From RUG11894 sp964344335 (GTDB lineage Bacteria; Bacillota; Clostridia; Peptostreptococcales; Anaerovoracaceae), in contig CAYFMW010000010.1 in assembly GCA_964344335.1 (NCBI GenBank), positions 1 to 43,195 on the forward strand: a stretch of DNA of 43,195 bases. The letters run 5' to 3'. The stretch's first letter is position 1. Every line of letters begins with the position of its first letter. The translations under genes were made by a program, and so were the position numbers. The notes beneath the pieces are model-generated. The model was not told the DNA's origin. It made no database searches and was given only the letters and a program-made list of their open reading frames with translations. Shown in pieces: positions 8,392-17,380 of this stretch.

Positions 8392-8476
8392 TGCTATAAT
8401 AAAAGCCGTCTAGAAATGTTTGAACTTTACGGCGAGGGATGTGGCTACGACCGAGCGCCATCAGGAGGAATATAAT
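8392..8476 (+). promoter_or_regulatory. mscS extended -10 promoter and structured leader
   Basis: TGCTATAAT at 8392-8400 is an extended -10 element. The roughly 70-base leader can form GCCGT/ACGGC (8405-8409 with 8429-8433) and a small stem GATG/CATC (8438-8441 with 8459-8462) abutting the AGGAGG site (8463-8468). Bases 8444-8458 are identical to the reverse complement of 28843-28857 inside the structured repeat. Confidence 0.45.
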
Positions 8477-9280
8477 ATGCCGGATACGATAACAGAAATC
8501 TTAGCAAAACTTCAAGAACAGGGAATAAAAGTCCTGATAGCCCTGGTAATAATGTTCGTGAGCTTTAAACTCATCAACCGGGCCTCCAAAATCATACAGA
8601 ATCATGTAACCAAGAAAGAGATCCTGGACAAAACTCTCACGCGCACGATTGCCAGAGCCGCCTGCATAGTCATTAAAACCCTGATTGTTCTCAGCCTCAC
8701 AAGCTACCTCGGCATAGATACCAGCAGCTTTACGGCCCTGATAGCCTCGTTCGGCGTCGCCTTCGGTCTGGCAATGAACGGCGCGGTTTCCAATATAGCC
8801 GGAGGCCTGCTCCTCCTGGTGACCCGCCCCTACAAACTCGACGACTTTGTGAGCGTGGCCGGATACGAGGGACTCGTCGAAGATATCAATCTCAATTACA
8901 CGGTACTGCGAACATTCGACAACAAAGTAATTCATATCGCAAACGGCAAAGCTTCGACGGAATCCATAACAAACTATTCAAAAAAGGAAATACGCAGAGT
9001 CGATCAGGTCTTCAATGTATCCTTCGACTCGGACTACGATAAAGCACGCCGGGTAATACTGGACCTGGCCGAAAATCACGAAAAAATCCTCAAAGAGCCC
9101 GCTCCCTTTGTACGAATGACAGCTCATGGCGAAAACGGGATGGTTATAACTTCGAGAGTCTGGGTCAAAATCGAGGACTACTGGTCGGTATCCTACGATA
9201 TGTTGGAAGGCGTAATTAGAGGCTTCGAAGAAAATTCCATAGAGATACCCTACTCACAATTGGATGTCCATTTAAGATAG
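8477..9280 (+). CDS. mscS: Small-conductance mechanosensitive channel, MscS family
   Basis: A membrane channel that opens on membrane tension and releases solutes during hypo-osmotic shock. The protein has 267 residues from the ATG at 8477, chosen because AGGAGG lies 8 bases upstream; a further upstream ATG at 8420 lacks a site. One N-terminal helix, a second hydrophobic segment and the pore-lining TM3 region GVAFGLAMNGAVSNIAGG are followed by the beta domain (RPYKLDDFVSVAGYEG) and the vestibule. The usual IPNG motif reads IANG here. It is transcribed alone and meets ctpA at a shared terminator. Confidence 0.92.
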   Translation: MPDTITEILAKLQEQGIKVLIALVIMFVSFKLINRASKIIQNHVTKKEILDKTLTRTIARAACIVIKTLIVLSLTSYLGIDTSSFTALIASFGVAFGLAMNGAVSNIAGGLLLLVTRPYKLDDFVSVAGYEGLVEDINLNYTVLRTFDNKVIHIANGKASTESITNYSKKEIRRVDQVFNVSFDSDYDKARRVILDLAENHEKILKEPAPFVRMTAHGENGMVITSRVWVKIEDYWSVSYDMLEGVIRGFEENSIEIPYSQLDVHLR

Positions 9281-9337
9281 GATGCAGCATCTTAAGATTA
9301 TAATGTAAATCGAAATGTGGAGTTTAATGCACCAAAA

Positions 9338-9362
9338 AGGCGAGGCCCGGCAAGCCTCGCCT
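9338..9362. terminator. Bidirectional terminator between mscS and ctpA
   Basis: AGGCGAGGC and GCCTCGCCT form a perfect 9-bp stem with a 7-base loop. It is flanked by AAAAA on the left (a T-run for the minus strand) and CTTT on the right, between two convergent genes. Confidence 0.8.
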
Positions 9363-9375
9363 CTTTATGATTAGA

Positions 9376-10587
9376 CTACTGTTTTCTGAGTATATCCTGA
9401 GCCCTCTTAAGCTGCAGATCGTTTATAAGCTCGCCGCTCTCGCTGTAGCAGTCATCCGTAAGCTCCACCACGATATCGGGCGTTATTCCAACCCCATGTA
9501 TAACTTCACCCGAGGGGGAGAAGTACTGCATCGTCGTAAGCTTTACGGCACTTCCGTCCTTGAGCTGCTCTATGCTCTGTATTATACCCTTTCCGTAGCT
9601 TTGAGTGCCGATGAGGAGTCCCTCGGAATTGTCCTTTATTCCCGCCGCGAGAATCTCCGAAGAAGATGCGGAGCCCTCATTTATGAGCACCACATATTTC
9701 ATCTGCGTGCGCCCGGCGGAGGTCTTGTAGTAATCTCTATTTTTGTCGTGATCCTCTGTGTAAGCCACGGTGCCCTTGTTCATGAGCATGTCGGCGATAT
9801 CCACGGCGACATCCACGAAGCCTCCGGGGTTATTTCTAAGATCGAGGACGAAGCAGCTTGCACCTTCTTTTTCCAAAGCACTCAGGGCTTTTTCGAAATC
9901 CGATGCCGAATGATTCTCGAATGACGATAGACTTATATATCCCATGCCTGGCTCGAGCATCTCGTACTCCACAGTTTTGCTTATAATCCAGCCTCTGGTT
10001 ATGGTCAGATCGTAGGTCTCGCTGCCTCTGCGCATGGTGAGTGTCACATCGGTGCCCGCGTCGCCCCTGATTGCCGCAGCGCATTTATCGAGCTCCGCGC
10101 CCGTATATTCCACGCCGTCCACGGCGAGTATAAGATCGCCCGTCCTAATCCCGGCGGCCTCCGCAGGCGATCCCTTGGTGGGGCTTACGACTTCGACATA
10201 TCCCGAATCTCCCGCAGCCAAAGTGGCCCCTATGCCGGAATATTCACCGGTCATAGAAATCATAAATTGCTCGTACTCCTCGGGGGTCATGTAATAGGAA
10301 TAGATATCGCCGGTGGCATCGAAGATGCCCCTGTACATGCCGGTATCGATATCTTCCTCGTCGAGCTCGATGTAATAATTCTCCAAAACATATTTCTTAA
10401 GCTCTTCGGCCTTTTTATATGTTTTGAGGTAATCCTCATACTGGGCATATTCCTTCTCGCTGAGCATTTTGCCGCTGCCGGCGGGCGGAGCGATACCCAG
10501 ATCCGCCACGAAATGCGCTCCCGCTGCACCGCATAGCACTGCTATTATTAGGACGACCGCAAATACGCCCTTTTTGATTTTAATCAT
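9376..10587 (-). CDS. ctpA: S41-family C-terminal processing protease with PDZ domain
   Basis: An exported, membrane-anchored serine protease (403 aa) that cleaves proteins from their C-termini. Relatives process cell-envelope and division proteins. A signal anchor spans about 7-28, a PDZ domain about 118-200 (YSGIGATL to IRTGDLILAVDG), and the S41 core about 205-380. The catalytic Ser lies in GSASSSE (305-311, most likely S308) and the catalytic Lys is K333 in SYGKG. No C-terminal peptidoglycan-binding domain is present. The start overlaps the recJ stop by 8 bases, so it is the last gene of the ftsE-ftsX-M23-recJ operon. Physical linkage to FtsEX and the murein hydrolase suggests it trims or regulates wall hydrolases. 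Confidence 0.93.
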   Translation of the reverse strand: MIKIKKGVFAVVLIIAVLCGAAGAHFVADLGIAPPAGSGKMLSEKEYAQYEDYLKTYKKAEELKKYVLENYYIELDEEDIDTGMYRGIFDATGDIYSYYMTPEEYEQFMISMTGEYSGIGATLAAGDSGYVEVVSPTKGSPAEAAGIRTGDLILAVDGVEYTGAELDKCAAAIRGDAGTDVTLTMRRGSETYDLTITRGWIISKTVEYEMLEPGMGYISLSSFENHSASDFEKALSALEKEGASCFVLDLRNNPGGFVDVAVDIADMLMNKGTVAYTEDHDKNRDYYKTSAGRTQMKYVVLINEGSASSSEILAAGIKDNSEGLLIGTQSYGKGIIQSIEQLKDGSAVKLTTMQYFSPSGEVIHGVGITPDIVVELTDDCYSESGELINDLQLKRAQDILRKQ

Positions 10588-12307
10588 TTAATTTGCTCCT
10601 CTTAATATCTCTAACGGTGAACTGTAAGTTGCGCCTACCGTTATATTCGTCGATTCCGAGCTCACCTGCAACATCCAGCGGAAAATCCGAAAGCAGCAGG
10701 TCCAAAAATTCCTCCGCTTTCGAAAACAGCACGCACTGCAGACGCCTGTCCTGCTTCGTTGCGATGAAGCGAAGATGCTGCCCTTCGCTGCCCATACGGT
10801 ATATTCCGCCGGCCTGCACATTCTCGATTGCAAAGACGGGCCTCTCGTTGTCCTTTCCGTAGGGTTCGAGCTTTTTGAGCCAGCCCACAAAGTACTCGCT
10901 GATATCCCCCGCCTGCAGAACATCCTCTATGTATATTATTTCCTGCAGAAGCTCGGGCCGAGCCTCGAGCTTTCTTCTCATAAAACTCTCGCTTCGCTCC
11001 CGCAACTCCTCGAGATTGGAGGGATCCATCGAAAACCCGCAGGCGCCCGAATGTCCCCCGAAGCGGACAAAGAGATCGCTGCAGGAAGAGAGCATCTCGT
11101 GCATGTTCAGTTCGGGTATGCTTCTACTCGTGCCTTTGAGCAGCCCGTCCGCAGACTCCGTAACTATGCATACCGGCCTGTAAAGAGATTCCTTAAGCCT
11201 CCCCGCAACTATTCCGGCCACTCCCTCGTGAGCCTCCGGAGCCTTGATTATGGGGAATAATTCCCCGCGGTGTTCTCTCTTGACGAGTTCCAGACATATC
11301 TCCGCGGTCTCGTCCTGAGTCCTTCGCCTCTCGCGATTGGTCCGGATCATCTCCGATGCCTTTTCGCGGAGCTCCTCCTCGCTTCCTTCACCGGCGAGCA
11401 GCTCCACGGCCGAATCCGCCCTGCCCATTCGACCGAGCGAATTGATATGCGGAGCTATATTATATGCTATATCCTCGGAACTTATCCTTCCACCCACGAG
11501 CCCCAGCATATCCGCAAGTATCTTAAGACCCGGACGCCTGAGCGAATTGAGGACATGAAGTCCGTATTTTACAAGAGTTCTGTTTTCGTCCAGCAGCGGC
11601 ACCACATCCGCCACCGTAGATATTGCGACCAAATCCAGCTGATCGTTTAAATCCTGCTTCGTAAAGCGTTCGTCTCCTCTTTCCGCCAGAAGCCGCTGAA
11701 TGCCCTGCAGCAACTTGAAGGCAGTTCCGCAGCCCGAAAGTTCCTTGAACGGATAGCCGCTGTCCTTACGCTTGGGATTGATGAAGAGACAATCCGGCAC
11801 ACCTTCCTCTCCAGGCTCGTGGTGGTCCGTCACTATCACATTCATGCCCAGCTCGCGGGCCCGCCTCACTTCCGCGAGGTTGGTGCTCCCGCAGTCGACC
11901 GTTATCAGCAGCTGCGTTCCTTCCGAAGCGATATCCTCGACGGATTCCATATTCAGACCGTAACCATCCTCGAACCTGGAAGGCAGGTGAAAGCGAACAT
12001 TGGGACTAAGTTTTTTGAGTACGGAGTACATCATCGCCGACGATGTAACCCCGTCGGCATCGTAATCGCCGTATACACATATGAGCCCCCCGTCATCCAC
12101 CGCTTCCACAATCTCGGCGGCGGCTTGCGTCAAATCCGGAAGAAGCGCAGGGTCGTAAGTCGTCCGGGGAACAGGCGAGAGAAAATCCTCGATCTGCTCC
12201 GCGCTCACTACATCTCTGCGCCTCAGCATATTCAATATTGAAGCGGGTATGTCCTGCGGATTATCGCCGCAGCCCGGCTCACTTTTTTCGTATATCCATC
12301 GCGGCAT
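10580..12307 (-). CDS. recJ: Single-stranded-DNA-specific exonuclease RecJ
   Basis: A 5'-3' single-strand exonuclease acting in recombination and mismatch/base repair, cytosolic, 575 residues (normal length). The DHH-phosphoesterase motifs are intact: VYGDYDADG (78-86), TVDCGS (136-141), VTDHHEPG (159-166) and the later NPKR region. The DHHA1 motif GGHSGACGFS and a C-terminal OB-like domain follow. It starts 1 base after the stop of the M23 gene and overlaps ctpA by 8 bases, so it is translationally coupled inside a division operon. recJ between a murein hydrolase and an S41 protease is an uncommon neighbour order. Confidence 0.94.
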   Translation of the reverse strand: MPRWIYEKSEPGCGDNPQDIPASILNMLRRRDVVSAEQIEDFLSPVPRTTYDPALLPDLTQAAAEIVEAVDDGGLICVYGDYDADGVTSSAMMYSVLKKLSPNVRFHLPSRFEDGYGLNMESVEDIASEGTQLLITVDCGSTNLAEVRRARELGMNVIVTDHHEPGEEGVPDCLFINPKRKDSGYPFKELSGCGTAFKLLQGIQRLLAERGDERFTKQDLNDQLDLVAISTVADVVPLLDENRTLVKYGLHVLNSLRRPGLKILADMLGLVGGRISSEDIAYNIAPHINSLGRMGRADSAVELLAGEGSEEELREKASEMIRTNRERRRTQDETAEICLELVKREHRGELFPIIKAPEAHEGVAGIVAGRLKESLYRPVCIVTESADGLLKGTSRSIPELNMHEMLSSCSDLFVRFGGHSGACGFSMDPSNLEELRERSESFMRRKLEARPELLQEIIYIEDVLQAGDISEYFVGWLKKLEPYGKDNERPVFAIENVQAGGIYRMGSEGQHLRFIATKQDRRLQCVLFSKAEEFLDLLLSDFPLDVAGELGIDEYNGRRNLQFTVRDIKRSKLND

Positions 12308-12308
12308 A

Positions 12309-13472
12309 TTAATATCTTACATCCGTCGAAACATAACCCAGCGGATCGACTCGCTTTCCGTTCTCCCTCACCTCAAAGTGAATGTGATTTCCGGTGGATA
12401 CGCCGGTGCTTCCTACCAGGGCTATAGTCTGGCCTCTGGTAACTATGTCGTCTTTCTTTACGAGCAGCTTTCTGGCGTGGGCGTAGAGTGTTACTATTCC
12501 TCCCCCATGATCCAGCATAACCATATATCCATAAGAAGCGTTCCAGCCCGAAGCTATAACGGTTCCGGCATTCGCCGCAATAATATTGCTTCCTCCGCTG
12601 GCAGGTATATCTATTCCCCCATGGAACTTCTTGACCTTGAGTATCGGATGAATCCTCATGCCATAGTAGGAACTGATTCTCGTGCTGACGGGCGAAGGCC
12701 AGCACATCTTCCCCCCGACATATTCCCTGCTGCTCTGCAGAAGTATAATTTTTGCAGTCAGCGCCTGAGCGTCCTTTTCGAGCTGATCCTCCTGCGCCTC
12801 CAAGGCCTTGTTGTCCTTCTCCACCTCCGATTTAAGCGTAGAGACTGTGGACATATTCGTCTCCAAGGCAGCCTTCCTCAGCTTCTCCTCTTCCTGCTGA
12901 GCGAGCAATTTATCCTTCAGGGCCTGAAGTTCGACCTTCTCCGCATCCATTACATCGTACTTTCCCTGGATTATTCCCAAGAGTTCCAGATCCGCGTTAT
13001 AGATGCGCTCTATTGCATCCATATTGGTCATGAACTCCGACATGCTGTTCGAACCCAGAAGCACCGCCAGCATCCCTATATCTCCGCTCTTGTACATGCT
13101 GCGGAGCCTCGCGTTTAGATCTTCGTTCTGGTTATCTATATCCTCCTGCAGAGAATCCAGCTTAGCCAGCGCAGAGGTTATTTGCGCCTTCGTGGTATTG
13201 ATTTCCTTCTGCAGTGCGTTTATCTGACTCTCGGCGGCATATATCTGTTTTTCGAGGCTGCTTATCTTGCCGCTCAGCTCATTTATCTTGAGTTTTCCTT
13301 CCTTGATCTTATTCTTGACTTCCTTCTGAAGGGCGGTCACGTCCTCAAGTTCGTCCTTGGCCTCGTCGAGAGCGCTTCCCGCAAAACCCGGAATCGGAAA
13401 CACAAAAATCGAGGTCGCGAATATCGCCATCGTGCATAGAAGGGCTATAATTTTTTTTCTATCATCCTTCAT
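12309..13472 (-). CDS. M23 peptidoglycan endopeptidase with coiled-coil regulator domain (EnvC/PcsB-like partner of FtsEX)
   Basis: An exported murein hydrolase or hydrolase activator of 387 residues. A signal peptide (about 1-32) is followed by two long coiled coils (about 35-125 and 172-245), then a LytM/M23 domain (about 258-380). All zinc and catalytic residues are visible: H284 and D288 in HGGIDIP, H332 in LYAH, and H363/H365 in HIHFE, so it should be an active endopeptidase rather than a degenerate EnvC. It lies 2 bases after ftsX. In well-studied systems FtsEX uses ATP hydrolysis to move such a coiled-coil protein and switch on septal wall cleavage; the gene order predicts the same here. 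Confidence 0.93.
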   Translation of the reverse strand: MKDDRKKIIALLCTMAIFATSIFVFPIPGFAGSALDEAKDELEDVTALQKEVKNKIKEGKLKINELSGKISSLEKQIYAAESQINALQKEINTTKAQITSALAKLDSLQEDIDNQNEDLNARLRSMYKSGDIGMLAVLLGSNSMSEFMTNMDAIERIYNADLELLGIIQGKYDVMDAEKVELQALKDKLLAQQEEEKLRKAALETNMSTVSTLKSEVEKDNKALEAQEDQLEKDAQALTAKIILLQSSREYVGGKMCWPSPVSTRISSYYGMRIHPILKVKKFHGGIDIPASGGSNIIAANAGTVIASGWNASYGYMVMLDHGGGIVTLYAHARKLLVKKDDIVTRGQTIALVGSTGVSTGNHIHFEVRENGKRVDPLGYVSTDVRY

Positions 13473-13474
13473 AT

Positions 13475-14368
13475 CTAAGCCTTAAGAAATCTCCTCATGG
13501 AGATTATACTTCCGAATGCTCCTATGCTTATGCCAAGGGCCGCAAATATCCACGCGAGGTTGCTTATCATGAATTCGGGATCTACGAGCTTTGAAGAAAG
13601 CAGGGCTATCGCCTGACTATTGAAAGCCTCCACTATGCGCACATATATTGCACCCATGCATCCGAGGGCGACTCCCGCCGAAATTATACCGATAAGCACA
13701 CCTTCAAGAAGCATCGGCCCTCTGATAAACCAGTTCGTCGCGCCGACGAATTTCATTATCATTATCTCCCTCTGCCGCGCCATGACGGTAAGTTTAACCG
13801 TATTGGATACGACCATTACGGAGATTATTATTAGAAATCCTATTATTACCAGTGCTCCCCTCTGGAAATAATTCGATATTTTAAGCACCTTGTTGATTAC
13901 GGTCTGATAATAGCGCACATCCTCGACGCCGAGCATGTTTCTGCAGACCTCCGCGGTGAGCTCACCGCCCTCAAGGCTCGTCAGCGTTACTCTGAGCGAA
14001 TTGGGCAGGGGGTTCGTCGTGAGGCCCTGGAAGGAATAATCCCTGTCGCCGAGGCGCGCCTTGAATTCCTCCATAGCCATATCCTTGGTTATATATTCAA
14101 CCCCCGCAACTTCGTCCATAGCCTTTAAACTCGTAGCCATTACCTGCGCCTGCGCCTCCGTCGTATCGTCGAGGAGATAGACCTCTATGGTATTAAATTC
14201 GTCCTTTATCTTTTCGGTGATAAAATTGACATTTACAGTCAGAAAGAAGAACAGTCCCAGTATAAGGAGCATGGCCGTAATTGAAAACAGTGAAGCCACC
14301 GTCATGCCCTTATTTCTGAAAAGCTGCACAAAGGCCTGTTTGAGCGCATAAGAAAGACCCTTAAACAT
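13475..14368 (-). CDS. ftsX: Cell division permease-like protein FtsX
   Basis: The membrane half of the FtsEX complex (297 aa). An N-terminal helix (about 22-42) is followed by an extracellular domain (about 45-165, with EVYLLDDTTEAQAQ) and three C-terminal helices (about 173-195, 218-245, 265-288), the standard FtsX topology. Its extracellular loop would contact the coiled coil of the M23 protein encoded immediately downstream. The start overlaps the ftsE stop by 8 bases, giving tight coupling of the two subunits. Confidence 0.95.
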   Translation of the reverse strand: MFKGLSYALKQAFVQLFRNKGMTVASLFSITAMLLILGLFFFLTVNVNFITEKIKDEFNTIEVYLLDDTTEAQAQVMATSLKAMDEVAGVEYITKDMAMEEFKARLGDRDYSFQGLTTNPLPNSLRVTLTSLEGGELTAEVCRNMLGVEDVRYYQTVINKVLKISNYFQRGALVIIGFLIIISVMVVSNTVKLTVMARQREIMIMKFVGATNWFIRGPMLLEGVLIGIISAGVALGCMGAIYVRIVEAFNSQAIALLSSKLVDPEFMISNLAWIFAALGISIGAFGSIISMRRFLKA

Positions 14369-15038
14369 CTCTCCCGCCTCCGTTCGAATCGCTTATTATT
14401 TTACCGCTGTCCAAGCTAACGACGCGCTTGCCCATGCGATCCACGATGTCGCGGGCATGAGTGACCATCACGACAGTTGTTCCGCGGCGGTTAATCTGAT
14501 CTATAAGCTTCATTATTTCCCAGGCGGTATCCACATCGAGGTTGCCGGTGGGTTCATCCGCTATGAGAAGTTGAGGATTATTGATTATGGCGCGGGCAAT
14601 TGCCACGCGCTGCTGCTCTCCCGCCGAAAGTTCGCTCGGGAATTTATCTCGCTTGTCGCCTATACCCATCAGATCCAAAACCTGCGGCACCTGCCTTCTG
14701 ATGGTGCGCTGCGTGTAATGAACAACTTCCATGGAAAAAGCGACATTCTCGAAGACCGTCTTGTTGGGAAGGAGGCGGAAATCCTGAAAGACCATACCTA
14801 TGCCGCGGCGAAGTATGGGAATCTCCCTGTTTGAGAGGCGCGTAATCTCCTTATCGTTTACATAGATGCGCCCGCTGTCGGGATCCAATTCCTTGATGAT
14901 TAATTTTATGAATGTCGATTTTCCGGCGCCGGACGGGCCCACAAGAAAGACGAACTCCCCCTTGGCTATATGTATAGTAGCTTTGTCCAAAGCATGATTC
15001 GTCTCGTATTTTTTAGTTACATTGTCGAATTTGACCAA
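14361..15038 (-). CDS. ftsE: Cell division ATP-binding protein FtsE
   Basis: The cytosolic ATPase of FtsEX (225 aa). Walker A GPSGAGKST (34-42), the signature LSAGEQQRVAIARAI and Walker B LLIADEPTGNLD are intact, and the H-loop histidine follows in MVTHARD. The start is a TTG at 15038 with AAGGGG upstream; no in-frame ATG gives the conserved N-terminus. It is the first gene of the operon ftsE-ftsX-M23-recJ-ctpA and lies behind the promoter at 15074-15101. Confidence 0.95.
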   Translation of the reverse strand: MVKFDNVTKKYETNHALDKATIHIAKGEFVFLVGPSGAGKSTFIKLIIKELDPDSGRIYVNDKEITRLSNREIPILRRGIGMVFQDFRLLPNKTVFENVAFSMEVVHYTQRTIRRQVPQVLDLMGIGDKRDKFPSELSAGEQQRVAIARAIINNPQLLIADEPTGNLDVDTAWEIMKLIDQINRRGTTVVMVTHARDIVDRMGKRVVSLDSGKIISDSNGGGRDV

Positions 15039-15073
15039 CTCTTACCCCTTGTATTCGATACTTGGAATAACTA

Positions 15074-15101
15074 ATTATACCATATATTGGACTGCAAACA
15101 A
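15074..15101 (-). promoter_or_regulatory. Predicted promoter of the ftsEX operon
   Basis: On the minus strand TTGTTT (15096-15101), 16 bases, then TATAAT (15074-15079) preceded by TGG, an extended -10. It is about 35 bases upstream of the TTG start of ftsE. Confidence 0.7.
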
Positions 15102-15156
15102 GCGTAAGAGGTTCCGGAATCATCCGCGGAATCGAGCGTCGGCGAGCACTTTCCCG

Positions 15157-15885
15157 TCAGAAGCAATCCTTAAACGCCTCCGCAAGTCTTGAAACTCCCG
15201 GCATATCGCAGGGCGGAATGCAGCTGTATTCCGCTTTGTAGATCGTCTTTGCATCCAGCGCCGGAAGACGGATGTAGTCCGAGCTTCCGAGATATTTTTC
15301 AAACTCCGCCCTGTTAACCCCCGGATTCATCTTATTTACGACGATTCGGGATTCCGGGAATTTGAGCCGCAAGCGCTGAAGGCTGTGCGTTCCGGGAAGC
15401 AATTTTCCGGGAAGAGGATCCACCACGATGAATATCTCGTCGGAATCTGCGAGCAATTCCGAAAGCGAATCTCCCGAAAGCGACGAGCAGTCGAGGACCA
15501 GATAATTTCCGGGCAGCGAATTTATCAATCTGAACAAAGTCGATGGCGAAAGCTGCTTAGAAGGCTCTCCGGGCAGAGTCTTTCGCACAGCCCAGTTTAT
15601 GCCGCTCCAGGCATTTGAGAGCCCCGAAAGCCTGCGCCTTTTTTCAGCGGCGGAAAAATAATCACAAAACCCTGTAATTGCGAACTTGCCCGCAAAAGCG
15701 AAGGCGTCGTAGAAGTAGGGTTTTCCAAGCTCGGCCAGAGTCACTGCGGCCTCAAGCGACAGTGCCCTTGCAAGCACAAGGCTTGTAAAACTCACGCCGC
15801 TGCCGCTTGTGGCGCTGCATACGGCGAACTTCTTGCGGACGGAGCTCTCCTTGGCTAAGGCTCCCTCTTTAATTATTAATCGCAT
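15157..15885 (-). CDS. ParA/MinD-like P-loop protein with degenerate Walker A
   Basis: A 242-residue protein resembling the SIMIBI-class ATPases (MinD, CpsD, TadZ/CpaE). After a short N-terminal extension there is a beta strand followed by SATSGSGVSFTS (24-35), which sits where the deviant Walker A KGGxGKST should be. Both lysines are absent (position 32 is Ser). A hydrophobic strand ending in DCSS (NYLVLDCSS) and a later IFIVVDPLPGK strand fit the family fold. Membrane helices and a signal peptide are absent. It is transcribed alone from a strong promoter. A TadZ-like non-hydrolysing localisation factor, or a decayed tyrosine-kinase-like regulator of the neighbouring wall-polymer operon, are possibilities; neither is proven. 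Confidence 0.6.
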   Translation of the reverse strand: MRLIIKEGALAKESSVRKKFAVCSATSGSGVSFTSLVLARALSLEAAVTLAELGKPYFYDAFAFAGKFAITGFCDYFSAAEKRRRLSGLSNAWSGINWAVRKTLPGEPSKQLSPSTLFRLINSLPGNYLVLDCSSLSGDSLSELLADSDEIFIVVDPLPGKLLPGTHSLQRLRLKFPESRIVVNKMNPGVNRAEFEKYLGSSDYIRLPALDAKTIYKAEYSCIPPCDMPGVSRLAEAFKDCF

Positions 15886-15912
15886 ATATTCTCGCCCCGC
15901 ACGCTTGCCTGA

Positions 15913-15941
15913 ATTTTACATTATCTGTTATTTTCTGTCAA
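15913..15941 (-). promoter_or_regulatory. Strong predicted promoter of the degenerate ATPase gene
   Basis: Minus strand TTGACA (15936-15941), 17 bases, TAAAAT (15913-15918). The -35 is perfect, the spacing ideal and the -10 five of six. The predicted mRNA leader is only about 20 bases. Confidence 0.78.
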
Positions 15942-15969
15942 ATGGCCGGGGCGTACGCGTGGACTGAGA

Positions 15970-16455
15970 TTATTTAATTTTCCTTATGAAATCCGCGAGT
16001 CCTTCCTCGCATTTCTCCTTGCGCAGGGAATATCCTTGGTTTCTGCCCACAAGCATATAAAAATGATCGTCGGTCTCCTTGACTTCGTAGAGATCCGAGT
16101 ACTTAACCAGGCTTTTACCTATCTCTGTCTGCACCATCATTCTGTCCTCGAAGAAACTGTAGAATATTCTCCTATCGTGTGCAATCTTCGTGGAATTGTA
16201 AGTCTTCTTGACCGTCGAGCTGTACATGTACCACACGAGCAGAGGGTATAGAATCGCGGCGCCAAAAAATATGATTGAGCCCGCAAACTCCTTTCTAATC
16301 GCCCAATAGCCGATGCCGACCAGTGCGAACATCGCACTGATTACAAGTGAAATTATAAAGCGCGTGCGCATCGTCAGGGCGAAGCAAATGGACTTGTACT
16401 CCTTGAAATTCATCTCGTCTTCTGCCGTGTAGATCGGCATTATATATTCATCCAT
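15970..16455 (-). CDS. YcxB-like membrane protein
   Basis: A 161-residue protein with two close membrane helices (about 32-52 and 57-77) followed by a cytosolic PH-like domain (DRRIFYSFFEDRMMVQTE to the C-terminus). This is the layout of the YcxB-like family, which has no assigned function. The ATG overlaps the end of the transketolase C-half by 8 bases, making it the last gene of the long wall-polymer operon. Confidence 0.7.
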   Translation of the reverse strand: MDEYIMPIYTAEDEMNFKEYKSICFALTMRTRFIISLVISAMFALVGIGYWAIRKEFAGSIIFFGAAILYPLLVWYMYSSTVKKTYNSTKIAHDRRIFYSFFEDRMMVQTEIGKSLVKYSDLYEVKETDDHFYMLVGRNQGYSLRKEKCEEGLADFIRKIK

Positions 16456-17380
16456 TCTTAATTCTCCGAACAGCCTGAGCTATGTGCTCCGCGCTCAGGC
16501 CGTAGCGCTCCATCAGCTCGCCCGGCGAACCCGACTCTCCGAAAGTATCCTGAACTCCGACCATGCTGACGCGGCATGGACAATTTTGCGCAGTGAATGA
16601 AGCGATCGCGGAACCCAGCCCGCCGATTATATTGTGCTCCTCCGCCGTAACTATTTTGCCGATTTCCTCCGCGGCGGCGCTCACTTCCGCGCCGTCCAGA
16701 GGTTTAATAGTATGCATGTCCACGACTCTGCATCCGATGCCTTCGAGTGCCAGGGTCCGTGCGGCTTTAAGTGCCTCGTTGACCATTACTCCGGTAGCTA
16801 TTATGCAGCAGTCCTTACCCTCGCGGAGTCTCTCTGCCTTTCCTATAGAAAACTCCCTGCCCTCCTCGTAGAGCACGGGCACCGCCGCCCTCCCGAGTCT
16901 TATGTATGCAGGTCCCTTATACGCAGCCGCAGCCCTTATCAGAGCTCTTGCGCTCACATCGTCCGAAGGATTGATAACGAGCATGCCGGGGATTGCGCAC
17001 ATCAGAGCGATATCCTCTATGCACTGATGGCTCGCGCCGTCCTCTCCGACGGTGAGGCCGGCGTGAGTCGCACAAATCTTTACATTCGCCCCGGTGTAGG
17101 CTATGGAATTTCTTATAATCTCGTAGGCTCTTCCCGCAGCGAACATAGCGAAAGTGCTCGCAAAGGCTGTCTTGCCCGAAATCGCAAGCCCAGCCGCCAT
17201 ACCCATCATATTGCACTCGGCTATCCCCGCGTTAAAAAACCTCTCGGGGAATTTTTTAGCAAAGCCGGATGTCTTGGTAGAACCTGAAAGGTCCGCATCG
17301 AGCACCACAATATTTTCATCCTCGCTTCCGAGTTCCACCAGAATATTTCCGTAGCTCTCCCTGGTCGCAATATCAGCCAT
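16448..17380 (-). CDS. Transketolase, C-terminal half (pyrimidine-binding subunit)
   Basis: The second subunit of a split transketolase (310 aa). It contains the pyrimidine-binding domain with the conserved catalytic glutamate in NAGIAECNM and the C-terminal transketolase domain (DMHTIKPLD and following). With the N-terminal half it would transfer two-carbon units between sugar phosphates using thiamine diphosphate. The start overlaps the N-half stop by one base (ATGA). Its position at the end of a cell-wall polysaccharide operon suggests it feeds pentose, tetrose or heptose phosphates into that pathway, or that it is simply the housekeeping transketolase placed there. Confidence 0.92.
   Translation of the reverse strand: MADIATRESYGNILVELGSEDENIVVLDADLSGSTKTSGFAKKFPERFFNAGIAECNMMGMAAGLAISGKTAFASTFAMFAAGRAYEIIRNSIAYTGANVKICATHAGLTVGEDGASHQCIEDIALMCAIPGMLVINPSDDVSARALIRAAAAYKGPAYIRLGRAAVPVLYEEGREFSIGKAERLREGKDCCIIATGVMVNEALKAARTLALEGIGCRVVDMHTIKPLDGAEVSAAAEEIGKIVTAEEHNIIGGLGSAIASFTAQNCPCRVSMVGVQDTFGESGSPGELMERYGLSAEHIAQAVRRIKNG

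Noticed and set aside
15940..15970. Terminator formed by GCCCCG near the promoter of the degenerate ATPase gene
   Set aside because: The complementary CGGGGC lies about 50 bases away across the promoter, with no T-run.
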